NCBI RefSeq assembly: GCF_000313135.1
Contig: NW_004457554.1
Location: 459,329 to 523,328 of the forward strand
Direction: 5' to 3'
From: Acanthamoeba castellanii str. Neff
Lineage: Eukaryota > Discosea > Longamoebia > Acanthamoebidae
DNA: 64,000 bases
Translations under genes and position numbers: made by a program
Notes under the pieces: generated by a model
Database searches by the model: none
The model's input: the letters and a program-made list of their open reading frames with translations, nothing else
What the model was told of the DNA's origin: nothing
Shown here: one piece after another, positions 45,559-60,261 of the stretch
Numbering within the stretch: the first letter of the stretch is position 1
Layout of the letters: each line of letters starts with the position of its first letter

Positions 45559-48500
45559 TCACATGCGAAGATGAGGGCCGGCAAAGGTGGACGAGGCCGA
45601 GGCGAGGCGCGACAGGCAGATGATGTTCTGGAGCACGGCGGGCAGGTACTTCTCCTCGTAGAGGTCGCTCACCACGAACAGGTCGGCCTTCCGCATCCCC
45701 ATGCGCTCGCACGCCGCCAGGTACATCTTGATGTTCTCCTGCTCACGCCACCACCATCGTCATCGTAATCGTAAGCACCATCATCCTCATCAACCCACCA
45801 CAGCGAATTCATCCAGTGTTGAGGGTGAATGGAGCATGATCATGGGCCGATGCGACAGCGGAACAGGACCAGCTCAAGAAGGAGGTGTTGTCGTCGCCGC
45901 CGATGATGATGGTGATGGCAATGGCAATGGTGATGGTGAAGATGGTGATGGCGTACCTGTTCCATGAGGGGGATGGGCCGGATGTGGATCTTGGGGATGA
46001 TGCCCGGCCGGACCTTGTTGGCCACCTCGCACAGCAACCGACCCGACTTGAGGCAATCGAAGAGGCCCGCCACTCCTATTAACACGACACACGACACACG
46101 ACACGACACGACCAACGACACGACCAACGACACGACCAACGACACGACCAACGACACGACACGACACGACACGACACGACACGACACGACACGACACACG
46201 AATGAGAAGATGCTGAATGTCAAGTGGATGGGCACTCCCCGAGTGAGCCTGAGCGTACCGCGGGAGGAGGAGGGCATGAGGACCGAGCCCTTGGTGTTGC
46301 CTCGGGCCGCCTTGTAGACCCACACGATGGCCTCCCGCACGGTGTCGGGCTTGAGCTTCTCCTGCGACTTGCGGGCCAGTTCGGCGTCGAGCCCGTAGAG
46401 CCGGTGCACGTCCTCGCGCTCCTTGTGCTGCCGGGCTCGCAGCGTGCCCTCTCCTTCGCCGCGCCACGTCTCCTTCGAAGTTGCTGCAAAACAGAGAACT
46501 TGCAAATGAGACACAATCGCACGACACGACACGACATGACACGACACAATACAGCACGACACGCAACACGACACACGACCAACGATGAGAGGGGACGGGT
46601 ACATCGTTGTAGGGTGGGCTTGCCGTGCGGGCTGTTGAGGGCACTGGCCACGTTCTCCTTGCTGCTGCTGCTGCTGTCATCGACCGACGAAGCACTTTCG
46701 CCGTTCTCCAATTTTCGCTTCTTCGGCGGCGAACCAGAAGAAGTCGTCGAGGTCGAAGCCGACGCCGGCATGGCCTCGTCGCCCGGCGACAGGCTCTTGC
46801 GCTTGGGCGGCGAGGGCATGATGATGAACGACGATGACGGCGAGCCGGGCGCGGGGATCGGGTAGGGCAACACGCAGCCGCGGCCCTTCTTCTCGGCCTG
46901 CTCGCGCTCCTCCCGCTCCCGCTTCTCCTTGGCGATGACCTCCAGGAAGGCATCCACGATCTTCCGCTCCTTCAGGCTCGAGTAGGCCAGCACCGTCTCG
47001 CACCCGGCGGCCGCCGCCGCCACCGACGCATCGCCACCAGCGTCAGCGATCACTGGCTTCTTCTTTTCGTCCTCCTTCTGCTTCTTTTCCTTTTCCTTGG
47101 CCGCCGTGGCCGGCTTCTTCACCACCATCGGCGACGGTTCTCGTCGCCGTCGGGGCTGGGCCTTGTCCTGGGCAGCCGTCGCAGCCGTCGGCGTCGGCTT
47201 GGGCGTCGGCGCGGGCGATGGCGATGGCTGACGCGAAGCTGCGGCGGTGGTCCGCGCGCGATGGAGGGCGTCGTGCTGGAGCCGCTCCCGGATGGAGAGG
47301 GAGAGGGTGGAGGGCTGCGGGACGGTGACCACCCGCCGCGAGCTCCGCTCCCGGAGCTGCCGCCGGAGATCGGCGGCGGTGGCGACGGCGCCACTGGCCG
47401 CGGGCGGCACACGGGAGGAGTTGCGGAGCAGCGACGGGCTGGTGGGCGAGTTCGGGCCGGGCGCCTTGGCGGCGGCCTCCCTGGTCTTGGCGATGTCCAG
47501 CCGGGGCACGATCGGGCTACCTTTCTTGCGGCGCGGCGAGGCCGTAGTCGATGTCGACGTCGCTGACGGCGGCGATGACGGCCGGGTGGTTGTAGTGATA
47601 TCGGCGAGCACTTCGCGACGCGGCGACGACGGCGGCGTGGTGACCCTGTTCCTTCTTCGCTCGCCGACCGACACCGGCGCCGACTGCCGGAGCTCGGAGC
47701 TAAGCTGGTCGGTGGTGCTGGTGGTGCTTGTACTGGTGCTGGTGCTCGCACTCGTGTCGGCGGCGGCGTTGTCCGGCTTGGCTCGGGCGACGGAGCCCAG
47801 ATCGCTCTCGCGCCTTCGGCTCTGCCTCTCCATGCGGCGGCGCTTGATCTTCTCGCGCTCGAGGTCAATCTGCCGCAGCCGCTCCTCCCGCTCGATGATA
47901 CGGCTGCGTCGGCCGCTCGTCGGCGAGGTGTTGGCCTTGTCGCCAGAAGAGCTCTTCTTCGCCGCCTCCTCCTGGCCACCACGCGACGGCGACGGCGGTG
48001 CTGTCACCTTCTGTTCTTCCTCCTCTTCGCCACCATCATCTTTGCCATTCCTCTCTTCGTTGAGCTCCTGCAGTGCGCTGCGCACTATTTCCATGGACAC
48101 TCGGGCGAAGGAGCGCCGCTCTACGTCGCTCTCGTGATTGCTGCCGAGGTTCACCTGGTTGGAGGCCAAAAACCGACGCTGTGAGCATACCAGCCAATCT
48201 GTCGTGTGTGCCGTGTGTCGTGCGTGTCAGAATTCAGAGCGTACCTCGCTCAGCTTGGCTCCAGGCGCGGGAAGGACGGTCTCGGCTTCGGAGAGGCCGC
48301 TGCCGAGCGTGAACCAGCTGCCGGATCGGGTGGGGAAGCTGCCCAAGGCTTGTGCGGAGGGTGTCAGCGCCCTGTTGGCAGGGCTGGGCTTCGGCTTCAT
48401 CTGCAGCTGCTCCGGCTCGTCCACCAGCTGCGTGCGCCGCTCCCCCACCATCACCACCTGCTCCTCAGCCATGATGGCGCTCGCCTGCGTGCGCCGCTCT

Positions 48501-49701
48501 TCCTCCTCCCCACCTTCATCGTCGTCTGCCATTTCCTCGTGACGCGACCTCTCGAGCTCCTCCCGCAAGTCCTCTGCACATGCGTTGTAGACATCATCAT
48601 TGTGAGCCACAGGCCAGCGTGGCTATTACGGAAGGGAGCTAGCGTACCGATATCAAAGGCGGCCGTGACGCCGGGCGAGACCTCGTCGGCGAGGTCCATG
48701 TGGAAGACGATGGGCTCGTCGTCTTCGGTGACCAGCAGCTCCTGGCACGGCGAGGCCGCTTCTTTCTTGGCCGCAGCTGGCGATGACGATGACGACGTCA
48801 CGGCGGCCGATGATGAAGGCGACGAGGTGGCAAGCGGGCTCATGCCCAGCTCGCGCGCGCGCTTCTTGAGGTTCTGCTGGGCGAGCGGCAGCGGCTTCTT
48901 GCGGACCCGCAGGGCTATCACGTCCTTGCCGTCCATCGTTTGCATCGGCGAAGGTGTGCGGAGCCACGCGTTGCGCGGCGGTTCGAACAGCGAAGGACTG
49001 GGCCGGCCGCCGAGCCGCGCGGCGGCGCCTCCAGAGGGCGACGGTGTGGCCGCAACGCTGCCGGGCTTCTTGGTTGCCAGTGGTGATGGAACTGTCTCGT
49101 CGTCGAGCGTAGTGCTGGTGTCGGCGAGTTGAACCTCTTTGTCAGATGTGAAGTCGTCGACGTCATCGACGTCCTTCTCCTTCCCCTTGTTGTTGGCCGC
49201 CTTGGCCGCTGCGTCGGTGAAGAGCGTCTTTATGATGGATCCACCGCGACGGCCTCGGGTCATTGTGGGAGCGCCTGCAAGCCGCGAAGAAGAACCCGAG
49301 GCAATGGATGGACGACCGCGTGGAGATGGAGATGAAGAAGCTGAGGGGGGCAGAGTGGGGGCGAAAGTCGGTGGGAAGATGGATGGGGTTGGCGCGCGAG
49401 GAGCTCGAGCTGCTTCTCTGGCCTCCAAGACGATGCGCTGTCTCTTTCGGGTAGCGGTTGAAGTCGTAGGCAGAGAGGGCTGAAGGGGTTTGCCCAGCGA
49501 GATCGAGCGATCCACCTCCTCCTTGAGCTCGCGAAGCCAGAGAAACTCGTAATCCATCCGCGAGTCGAATTCGCGCTTCTTCTCACGCAGGATCTGGAAG
49601 AAGCCTTCTTTGGCCCTGATGACGGGCGAGGGCGGGCATCGCAGCGTCGCGCGCGATGACGCCGATGTAGCGGCTGGAGTACGCGGGCAGCTGTCCTGCA
49701 T
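45559..49701 (-). CDS. Large disordered protein with C-terminal calponin-homology domain
   Basis: The first exon (start 49701) has a helical segment (GFFQILREKKREFDSRMDYE) and then long Ser/Pro/Ala-rich stretches with short conserved-looking basic parts. A second big exon (48169-46600) is similar, with RRSRIIEREERLRQIDLERE. The last three exons make a calponin-type CH domain: EKLKPDTVREAIVWVYKAA, GLFDCLKSGRLLCEVANKVR, IIPKIHIRPIPLMEQ, ENIKMYLAACERMGMRKADL, VSDLYEEKYLPAVLQNIICL. The stop TGA is at 45561-45559. Single calponin-type CH domains of transgelin style bind actin or signalling partners. Here the domain is at the very C-terminus of a protein of about 1,200 residues, where transgelins have it alone. 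Exon borders in the disordered part are approximate. Confidence 0.8.
46083..46200 (+). repeat. 12-bp (aacgacacgacc)n then (CACGA)n array in CH-domain gene intron
   Basis: Four to five copies of a 12-bp unit pass into about nine copies of cacga. It lies in the intron splitting the CH domain. Confidence 0.85.
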
Positions 49702-49824
49702 TCTCGAAAAATGAGACTATGCCTCGCCTTAAGCCAATGCTCAAGGCCAGCAACTTGATCGTCGGCCAATCAACTCGATTGCAGTAAACGCCACCGAGAT
49801 GTTGGTTCGTTCTGGCGCCCTTTT

Positions 49825-49855
49825 TTTGGCGGGAATGTGCCCATTTTGGCGGGAA
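49825..49855 (+). promoter_or_regulatory. Two E2F-type sites in the MCM6 promoter
   Basis: TTTGGCGGGAA occurs at 49825-49835 and again at 49845-49855, identical over 11 bases and exactly 20 bp apart (two helical turns), 50-80 bp before the MCM6 start. This matches the E2F/DP consensus TTTSGCGSGAA. A related GGCGCC lies just upstream (49814-49819). MCM genes are classical E2F targets in animals and plants, so control of S-phase genes by E2F is likely here. The CH-domain gene diverges from the same 205-bp region. Confidence 0.8.
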
Positions 49856-49906
49856 CGAAGAACAGGTCGATTTCATGACAACGCAGATTAATTCCAGGCT
49901 GTAGAA

Positions 49907-53906
<4,000 letters not shown>

Positions 53907-54065
53907 GACCCATCAGTCATATGCGAGAGGCCAACACACACGCGTAAGAGTGTCAACCCACCACCACTACACCAAAGGTGATGTTGTTCTTTTATGTACA
54001 GCTTCCACCTCGTCTCTTCTTCGCTCTCTTCTTCGTTCTTTCTTCGTTCTTTCTTCGTTTTCGCG

Positions 54066-55393
54066 ATCAGACCCAGTCGTCTTCGTCGTCGTCGAGGTCG
54101 GAGCTGGAGTCGGAGTCTTCGTCGTCCGGGTTGAGGTCGAGCATGATCTGCTTCACGGGCTCGCTTGGCGGCGGCGCCAGCCCCGATGGCGGCGCCCTGT
54201 GGTGACACCGCTCGTGTCGTTAGCCACCGCACACGCAACACGCAACACGGCACGCACGACACGCAACGCGAGGTGCGTACGGCGGGAGCTCGGCGATGGG
54301 GATGAGGGCGGGAGCGGGTCCTCCGGCGAAGGGCAGCGGCTGCTGCATGGGGAGCGTGGGTCCGGCGCCCAGGTCCGGTGCGCCCAGGTCCGCCTCCTCC
54401 TTCTTGGCGGCGCCCGTGAGGTCCGAAAAATCTTCGCACACGCACCGCACACGCGCAGGATTAGTGTGTGGTGTGCGTGGTGCGTGTGCGTGGTGCGTGT
54501 GCGTGGTGCGTGTGCGTGGTGCGTGTGCGTGTGCGTGTGCGTGTGCGTGTTGATTGTGATGACTACCGGGGATGGGGGCGGAGGTGGAGTTGTGGTAGAA
54601 GTTGCCCTGGAGGATGTTGATCTCCTGCGGGGCCGGGGGCAGGAACATGCGCATGTGGGGCAGGTTCGGGTTCCAGTTGGGCGGCGCCGACGTCGTGTAG
54701 CTCACCTTGTGCGCGTAGGCCACCACCTCGTCCACGTCCACCCCGTCACGCCTTGCGCTGCCGCCACCTGTGTGCGCCACGCTTTAGCTGCGTGCGTGCA
54801 TGCGTGCGTGCGGCATACGCAACACGCGCGGTGCATACCGGGTACGAGAGGCCGGTCGAGCTTGGTGGTGGTGTCGTCGATGACGCGCTGGAGGGTGCCC
54901 TGTGCCTGCTGCAGCTGCAGGGCGAGCTGCTCCACGACCCCGTCCTTCTTGGCCACCTCGTCCTTGAGCCGCGCCAACCGCTGCTGCTGTCTCTGGTGCT
55001 CCCTCACTGTCGCAAATGCAATCAATCAATCGAACGCAAGAGCATTGTGATCGACAGATTTCTACACCATTGAATCAAATGATGGAAATGTGCAGAGTTG
55101 AAAGCGGTACGTTGGTTGAGGGCTCGTAGGAGGGCCTGGTCGGTGCGCAGGAGGCGCTCCATGAGCTCTTCGGGTGAGGCATTCTTCTGGAGGGCGGCTG
55201 CAGATCGATCGCCACTACTCGCCACTGAAGATGAAGATGGCCCGGGTGTGGTGCTGGTGGCAGAAGAGGGCAGCAAGGAGTGCAGCAGGGCCGACGCCAA
55301 CCGTGCGTACTGCTGCAGCTGCTCCCGCACCACCGCCGACGCCGACGAAGCCACCGGGGACGAGGCCGCGACAGGTGCTGCTCGCGTCTCCAT
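54066..55393 (-). CDS. MED4: Mediator complex subunit 4 (MED4)
   Basis: The start at 55393 begins an Ala/Ser-rich N-terminus, then helices (EELMERLLRTDQALLRALN) and a coiled coil (QQRLARLKDEVAKKDG, LALQLQQAQGTLQRVIDD). The conserved MED4 block follows: DVDEVVAYAHKVSYTTSAPP, NWNP, MRMFLPPAPQE. The C-terminus is acidic (LDDDEDDWV, TGA at 54068-54066). MED4 sits in the middle module of Mediator and links activators to RNA polymerase II. It is convergent with MCM6, with only about 160 bp between the stop codons. Four introns interrupt it, one with a (CGTGTG)n repeat near 54470-54550. Confidence 0.85.
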
Positions 55394-55773
55394 CTTCCAG
55401 CCACAAACAAAAAAGAATAAAAAGTTTCGATTTTGAGTAAAATCCAAATTATCTGCCTTTCATCATCTGTCGATGAAGAGGAAGCTTCCAGTGATCTTCC
55501 AAGAGATGGACAAGATGAATGTTTAATATATTTATTTGTTTTTGTGGGTTTTGGTTTTGTGCACGCCATAAAACAAGAAGAGAAAGAGGAGACCGCGAAG
55601 AGCCTTCGAGGTCGTGGTGAAGGAGAAGGAGAAGAAGAACAACGACTCGACGCGAAGAGGGCGGGAGGTCCGCGCGTCTTGCTCAATGAGGTGAGAGAGA
55701 AGTAGAGCGTGAGTCGGTCTCATGAGTGCTGCACCGTCGCCGTAGCCATCCGCCATGTGTCGTCGTCTCAGCT
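55394..55773. other. Intergenic region between MED4 and SERBP1-like genes
   Basis: The 380-bp region holds the upstream part of MED4 and the 3' flank of the SERBP1-like gene. I see no supported gene or structured element. Confidence 0.45.
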
Positions 55774-57414
55774 CTACTGGCCGAGGGCGGGGAACTGGGC
55801 CGCATCGGTGATGGCTGGGGCCGGAGCGGCCTTGGCCTCCCTCTTGGGCGCAGCAGCCTGGGGCGCGGCCTGAGCCGGCGAACCCTGGCCTTCCCGGCGG
55901 GGCCTGCGCTCGCCGGTGGGCTCACCGCCGTCGCGACGGCCACGGCCGCCGAAGCCGCCACGACCACCCTCGCGACCCTCGCGGTTGAAGCCGCCGCGGC
56001 CACCGCGACCACCCTCGCGACCCTCGCCGCGTGGGCGGCTGGTGTCGAAGCGGAGGATGTCGGCGGCGGAGATGGTCTTCTCCTTGGGCGCGGCCTTCTT
56101 GGCGAGCTGGACCTGGGGCTGGGCGTCCTTGGCCTCCTTCTTGGCCTCCTTCTTGGCGATGGTGATGGAGATGGGCTGGGCGTCCTCCTCCTTCTTGAGC
56201 GGGACGGCGTTGGCCCACTTGGGGTCGAGCTTGACGCCCTCGCCGGCCGAGCGGGCCTTGGGCTGCTTGAACTTCTTCTTGGCAGCGGCGGCTTCGGCCT
56301 TCTGCTGCTTCTGGTACTCCTCGAAGGAGACCAGCTTGTCGTCGGGGTCCTCCTCGACCGGGGCGGCGGGCTCGACGGCCTTGTCCTTGCCCTTGGTCTC
56401 GGCACCCTCGGCGGCGGCGGCGGCGCCCTCAGCGGCGGCACCCTCGGCAGCGACGGCGCCCTCGGCCTCCTCACCGGCGGCGGCGGGCTCGGCGGCGGCC
56501 TCGATCACGGCGGCGAGCTCGTCCTTGCCGGCAGCGCCCCAGTTGGACTTGCCGGCGCCGCCCTTCTTGTTCTCGGTCGGGTCGCGGCCGGTGCCAGAGT
56601 GTCGGTCAAACACGCGGCCACGGGCGGGGCGCCTGCCCTCGTAGTTGGGGGCGTTGGCATCACCGCGGTCCTTGACGGGGCGGTCCCTGCGGTCGTTGCG
56701 CTGGCGCGGCTCGCGGACGGGGCGGCCCTCGGCGTCGACGGTGGCGACGGCGCCGCCACCCTCTCGTCGGGCACCCTCGCGACGCGGGGGACGCTCGCCG
56801 TTGTTCACGCGGGGACCGCGCTCACCGGCGGGACGATCGAAACGCCTGCCCTCACCTGCATTAATGGGGGGGGTTGAAAGAAAAATGCGATTAGCAAATG
56901 AGATCGGAGTTAGGCAGATCCTCTACAGAGATCGTGCAAGGCAACGGATTAACGACACGCGCTTTGACTACATAACAGCGGCACAATGGGAAATTTGTAC
57001 ACATAGCTATAAGAACATATAGATATCAAATCAATTGGCATTCGGAGCTGGGGAAGGAGTGGATTAAGCAAACGTACCGGGGGCGCCATCACGCCTGGGA
57101 GCCTGGCCATCACGGGCGGGGCGGCTGACCTGACCATCACGGGCGGGCCTGCCCTCGCGGGCGGGACCCTTGCCAGCGGCCTGACCGGCGGCGGCGGGCT
57201 TGGCCTGACCCTGAGCGGGCTTCTTGCCAGCGGCGGCGGGCTTGCCAGCGGCCTGCTGGGCCTTCTTCTGGGCGGCAGCGGCAGCGGCGGCGGGGGCAGC
57301 AGCAGCGGCGGCAGCATCAGCGGCGGCCTTCTTCTGAGCGGCGGCGGCCTTGGAGGGACCCTCCTCGCTGAGGAGATCGAAGAGGTTGGTAGTCTGGACT
57401 CCGTACTCCGTCAT
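55774..57414 (-). CDS. SERBP1/Stm1-type ribosome-binding RGG protein
   Basis: Two coding exons, 57414-57072 (approximately) and about 56855-55774. The first has an N-terminal TTNLFDLLSEEG, as in Stm1, and then an Ala/Lys/Pro-rich region. The second carries RVFDRHSGTGRDPTENKKG and GAGKSNWG, the hallmark of the HABP4/PAI-RBP1 domain, then DDKLVSFEEYQKQQK and a run of RGG-like boxes (GRGGRGGFNREG, GRGGFGGRGRRDG). Family members bind the mRNA channel of ribosomes and protect idle 80S. Codon use is strongly GC-biased, as expected for a highly expressed gene. A CAG just before the ATG suggests a 5'-UTR intron. Confidence 0.88.
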
Positions 57415-58224
57415 TGCCTGAACCAAAACAATGGAAATTAGCATAAATGCGATCGGCTACTCGATTCCACAAAAGGGGCATTGCATTGCCACTCCGGGGA
57501 AGCAAGAATTGTCAATCTCGGCTGCGGGAATGTGCGATCAGTGTGGATCGCACATGCTCCGTTACCGCAGCGAGGGGCACAACACTCAGTCGGCTGAATA
57601 GAACCGACCCGTGCGCTACAAAATTTAAAGCCGGACTACAAGAATCGTGTAGTGCGGTCATTAAGAGAGATTGCGCGTGCTGTATATCTCCACGCTGAAA
57701 CGGTTTGAGATTGCAATCGGCATTGCCTCCCCACCGCTCAATCTCTCCTTGCGCATGCATTCATGCTTGTTTCAAAGAGAAAAGTGGTCAATCAATCGCG
57801 GGAGATGACGTACGGTAGAGGGAGAGTGGTGTTTGGGGGTGACGACGGACGTACTAGCCGGGCGAGGGAGAAAAAAACTTGCTTACCTCCGTCCCGTCCT
57901 TGTGCCCTTTTCCTAACCCCCCTAATTGGCCTCCCCCCTCTGCTCCCATTCGTCCGCACCATGGCAACGAAATTTCGACTCCTAGGTCGAGCCTTCGCTG
58001 GGGCGGATCAGGAGTTTCGCCCGAGATCGGATGGGACTGGCCGCGAGATCGGGCGGTGCGGGGCGACAAGTGCGGTTGGGCGAATTCGCACCTCCCATTT
58101 TTTATGATTATTTATTACCGCGTGGGCGTGTGGTCGCACGCGCGCAGCCAAGACCGCGCCTGGCTCGACGACAAGTGGGAGTGGCTTAGAACATGGTCTA
58201 TGGAGGGCCAGACATGCGTGAAGG
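57415..58224. other. 810-bp region between SERBP1-like and PA28-gamma genes
   Basis: It contains the SERBP1-like upstream region, with a probable 5'-UTR intron near the start and a TTTAAAT core at about 57620. It also contains several inverted repeats (57530-57555; GTCGG/CCGAC around 57585-57605; GAGAGATTG near 57666 with CAATCTCTC near 57738). Open frames at 57763-58107 (+) and 57512-57760 (-) have no homology I recognise. No tRNA or spliceosomal RNA signature is seen. Confidence 0.5.
57530..57555. repeat. Perfect 10-bp inverted repeat with 6-nt loop
   Basis: ATGTGCGATC at 57530-57539 and its exact reverse complement GATCGCACAT at 57546-57555 are separated by agtgtg. It lies about 115-140 bp upstream of the SERBP1-like start, so it may be a dimeric factor site or a 5'-UTR hairpin. 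Confidence 0.85.
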
Positions 58225-60133
58225 TTAGCGTTGCGGACAATCTGCCACAAAGCGGCGCATGAGACCAGTGAGGAAAGGTACCGTGTGATGCGATGAGGTG
58301 GGCTTCTGGATCCTGTCCCAGTTCTTGGAGAGCACTGCCAAAGCGCAACGGCCAACCAACAACGCACGCATTCTCTCGCCGTGAGTACACAAAACATGCC
58401 AACGCACACATTCTTCGACACAGTGCTACGCGGGGCGGGGGCAGTGGGCGTACAATCGTAGATGATGGCCATGTTGTTGCGCAAGTCGAGGGTGGACTGC
58501 GGTGGGTCGAGGAGAAGGGTTAGACCATGACAGTGTAGGTTGGTAGAGAGATGTAGGTGTGTGTCTATGTCAGGCTTCATATTCTAATGTTGCCGGGGCA
58601 GCAGCTGTGGGTGGGTACCAGTCTCATGTTGAGGTATTCCTTCTCGTCGAGCTCCACGACGGAGAGGCTGTAGTCCTCGATCTCGGGGTGCTTCAGGACC
58701 TGGTTGTGTTCGAAATGCCGCGACATGAAGAAGGCAATCGCGATGAGCGCGCGTGGATGTGTGTGTGTGTGGCACCACACGCGTGGTGGCACCACACGCG
58801 TGCGGCGGAGCGTCTGGTCGTGACCACGCGGGAAGAGATAGGAGGTAAGGTACCTTTGAGATGAGCTTGCCTCGCGTTACGTAGTACTTGGTGATACCCT
58901 CGAGCAGGGAGTAGGCGGCATCTTCCGCTCGGCTGAGCTCGCTGATGGTATCCGTCTGGATGTCCACTGTTTGTTACGCGCGTGTGCACAGCCAAACGCA
59001 CCAAACACGACGATGATTAGCGAGAGCGCACGCAGAGCAACACAAGAGTGCGCGCAAGGCCGCAAGAAGGCGTGTGACGAACCTCCGAACGTGTTGCCGG
59101 CCTCGATTCTAGTCAAGGGCAGCGCGATGGAGGAATGAAAAAAAAAAATAAAATAAAAAAAGGGGGAGAGGGGCTTGTGTGAGCAGAATCGAAGAAATAA
59201 ATGAAATAAAATAAAAATGAAGAGAAGCAGGAAGAAGCGAAGTGTCTTCGTTGTTGTCACCTTGGAATGCTAAGCTGAATCCTGTGGTGACACGATCACG
59301 ATTTGTGCACGAAGGGAGAGGAGGTCAGCATATTCATGGCCTGAAGCGTTGTGTGTTGTGTTGTGTTGTGTTGTGTGTGGTTACCAGATCTTGACGCTGT
59401 TGAAGATATCGATCACCGCCAAGATTTCCTCCTTGATCGCTGGAACGACGCGGGCCAGCGCCTAGAGAAAGAAGAAGAGAAGCGGGTCAGAACCTGTTTC
59501 GCCCAACGCTGGCCTCCGGCGACCATTATGCAAGCACGACCCACGACGACACCACCCACCCACACGACACACGACACACGACACACGACACGACACACAC
59601 GGCACACATACACAGTACCTTGTTGACGGGCACTGCGCCCTTGCTGCCCTCGACTCGCGCACGCTTGCTCGGGGGCGCCGCGGTCTCGTCCTCCTCCAGG
59701 CGGGGCTCCTGTCCAACCTGGCCTGCGCGCAGGCTGAAGTCATCCGACTTGAGCAGGGTCGACAGTTTCTGTTGTACCCCCCCCCACGCCCCCAAAGACC
59801 AACGCACGCGCATCAGGAATCATGCCCTCGGGTGATCACCGCACTTGTGCGGCAGTAAAATTTCAAGAAAAAGAAAATTGTGGTAATTTGGACCAAAATC
59901 GAAGTGAATTGGCAAAGATCGAGTGTAGGGCCTTGCCACGCGATCCGACCCAATTATATGTAATAATGAAGGGAGGGGAATTGAGAGGGCAATGGTGGGT
60001 GGCGAACCAGGATCCTCTCGGGCATGGAGTGCTTGAAATGCTGGTTGGCAGTTTGTGCAATGGCCTCCCACAGTTCGTCGACCTGCTTCTTGGCATCTAC
60101 GTTCGTTGGCGTGCCCTCCATCTCTGCGCGCAT
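58225..60133 (-). CDS. PSME3: Proteasome activator PA28-gamma (REG-gamma)
   Basis: The first exon (start 60133) gives DAKKQVDELWEAIAQTANQH. The hydrophilic insert has a basic patch (PPSKRARVEGSKG), the place of the nuclear signal in REG-gamma. The helical bundle follows: VPAIKEEILAVIDIFNSVKI, IEAGNTFGVDIQTDTISEL, YSLLEGITKYYVTRGKLISK, HPEIEDYSLSVVELDEKEYL, and LDLRNNMAIIYD. These match the gamma subunit best (RIEDGNNFGVSIQ, YYITRAKLVSK, DEKEYISLRL). It forms a heptameric cap on the 20S proteasome in the nucleus, independent of ubiquitin. The last exon (NWDRIQKPTSSHH) reads to TAA at 58225, although an additional splice could remove the last 18 residues. It diverges from the next gene with about 130 bp between. 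Confidence 0.92.
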
Positions 60134-60261
60134 TGATTTCCAACTAGTTTGATTTTGGTTTTTTTTGCTTCGCGGTACCGACGCATTTACATAGTTTAAA
60201 TTCCAATCTTTTCTTCTGCCTTTCCGCTGCGCAAAGCGGATCAGTGACTGATCTAACAAAG

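Noticed and set aside
47247..48137. Long forward frame opposite the CH-domain gene
   Set aside because: Complement of a Ser/Arg-rich exon; no domain and no proper start context.
48970..48985. tRNA B-box-like ggttcgaac
   Set aside because: It lies in a coding exon, without an A box or cloverleaf around it.
57763..58107. 114-residue forward frame between SERBP1-like and PA28-gamma genes
   Set aside because: No recognisable similarity and low-complexity Arg/Pro-rich content; not supported as a gene.
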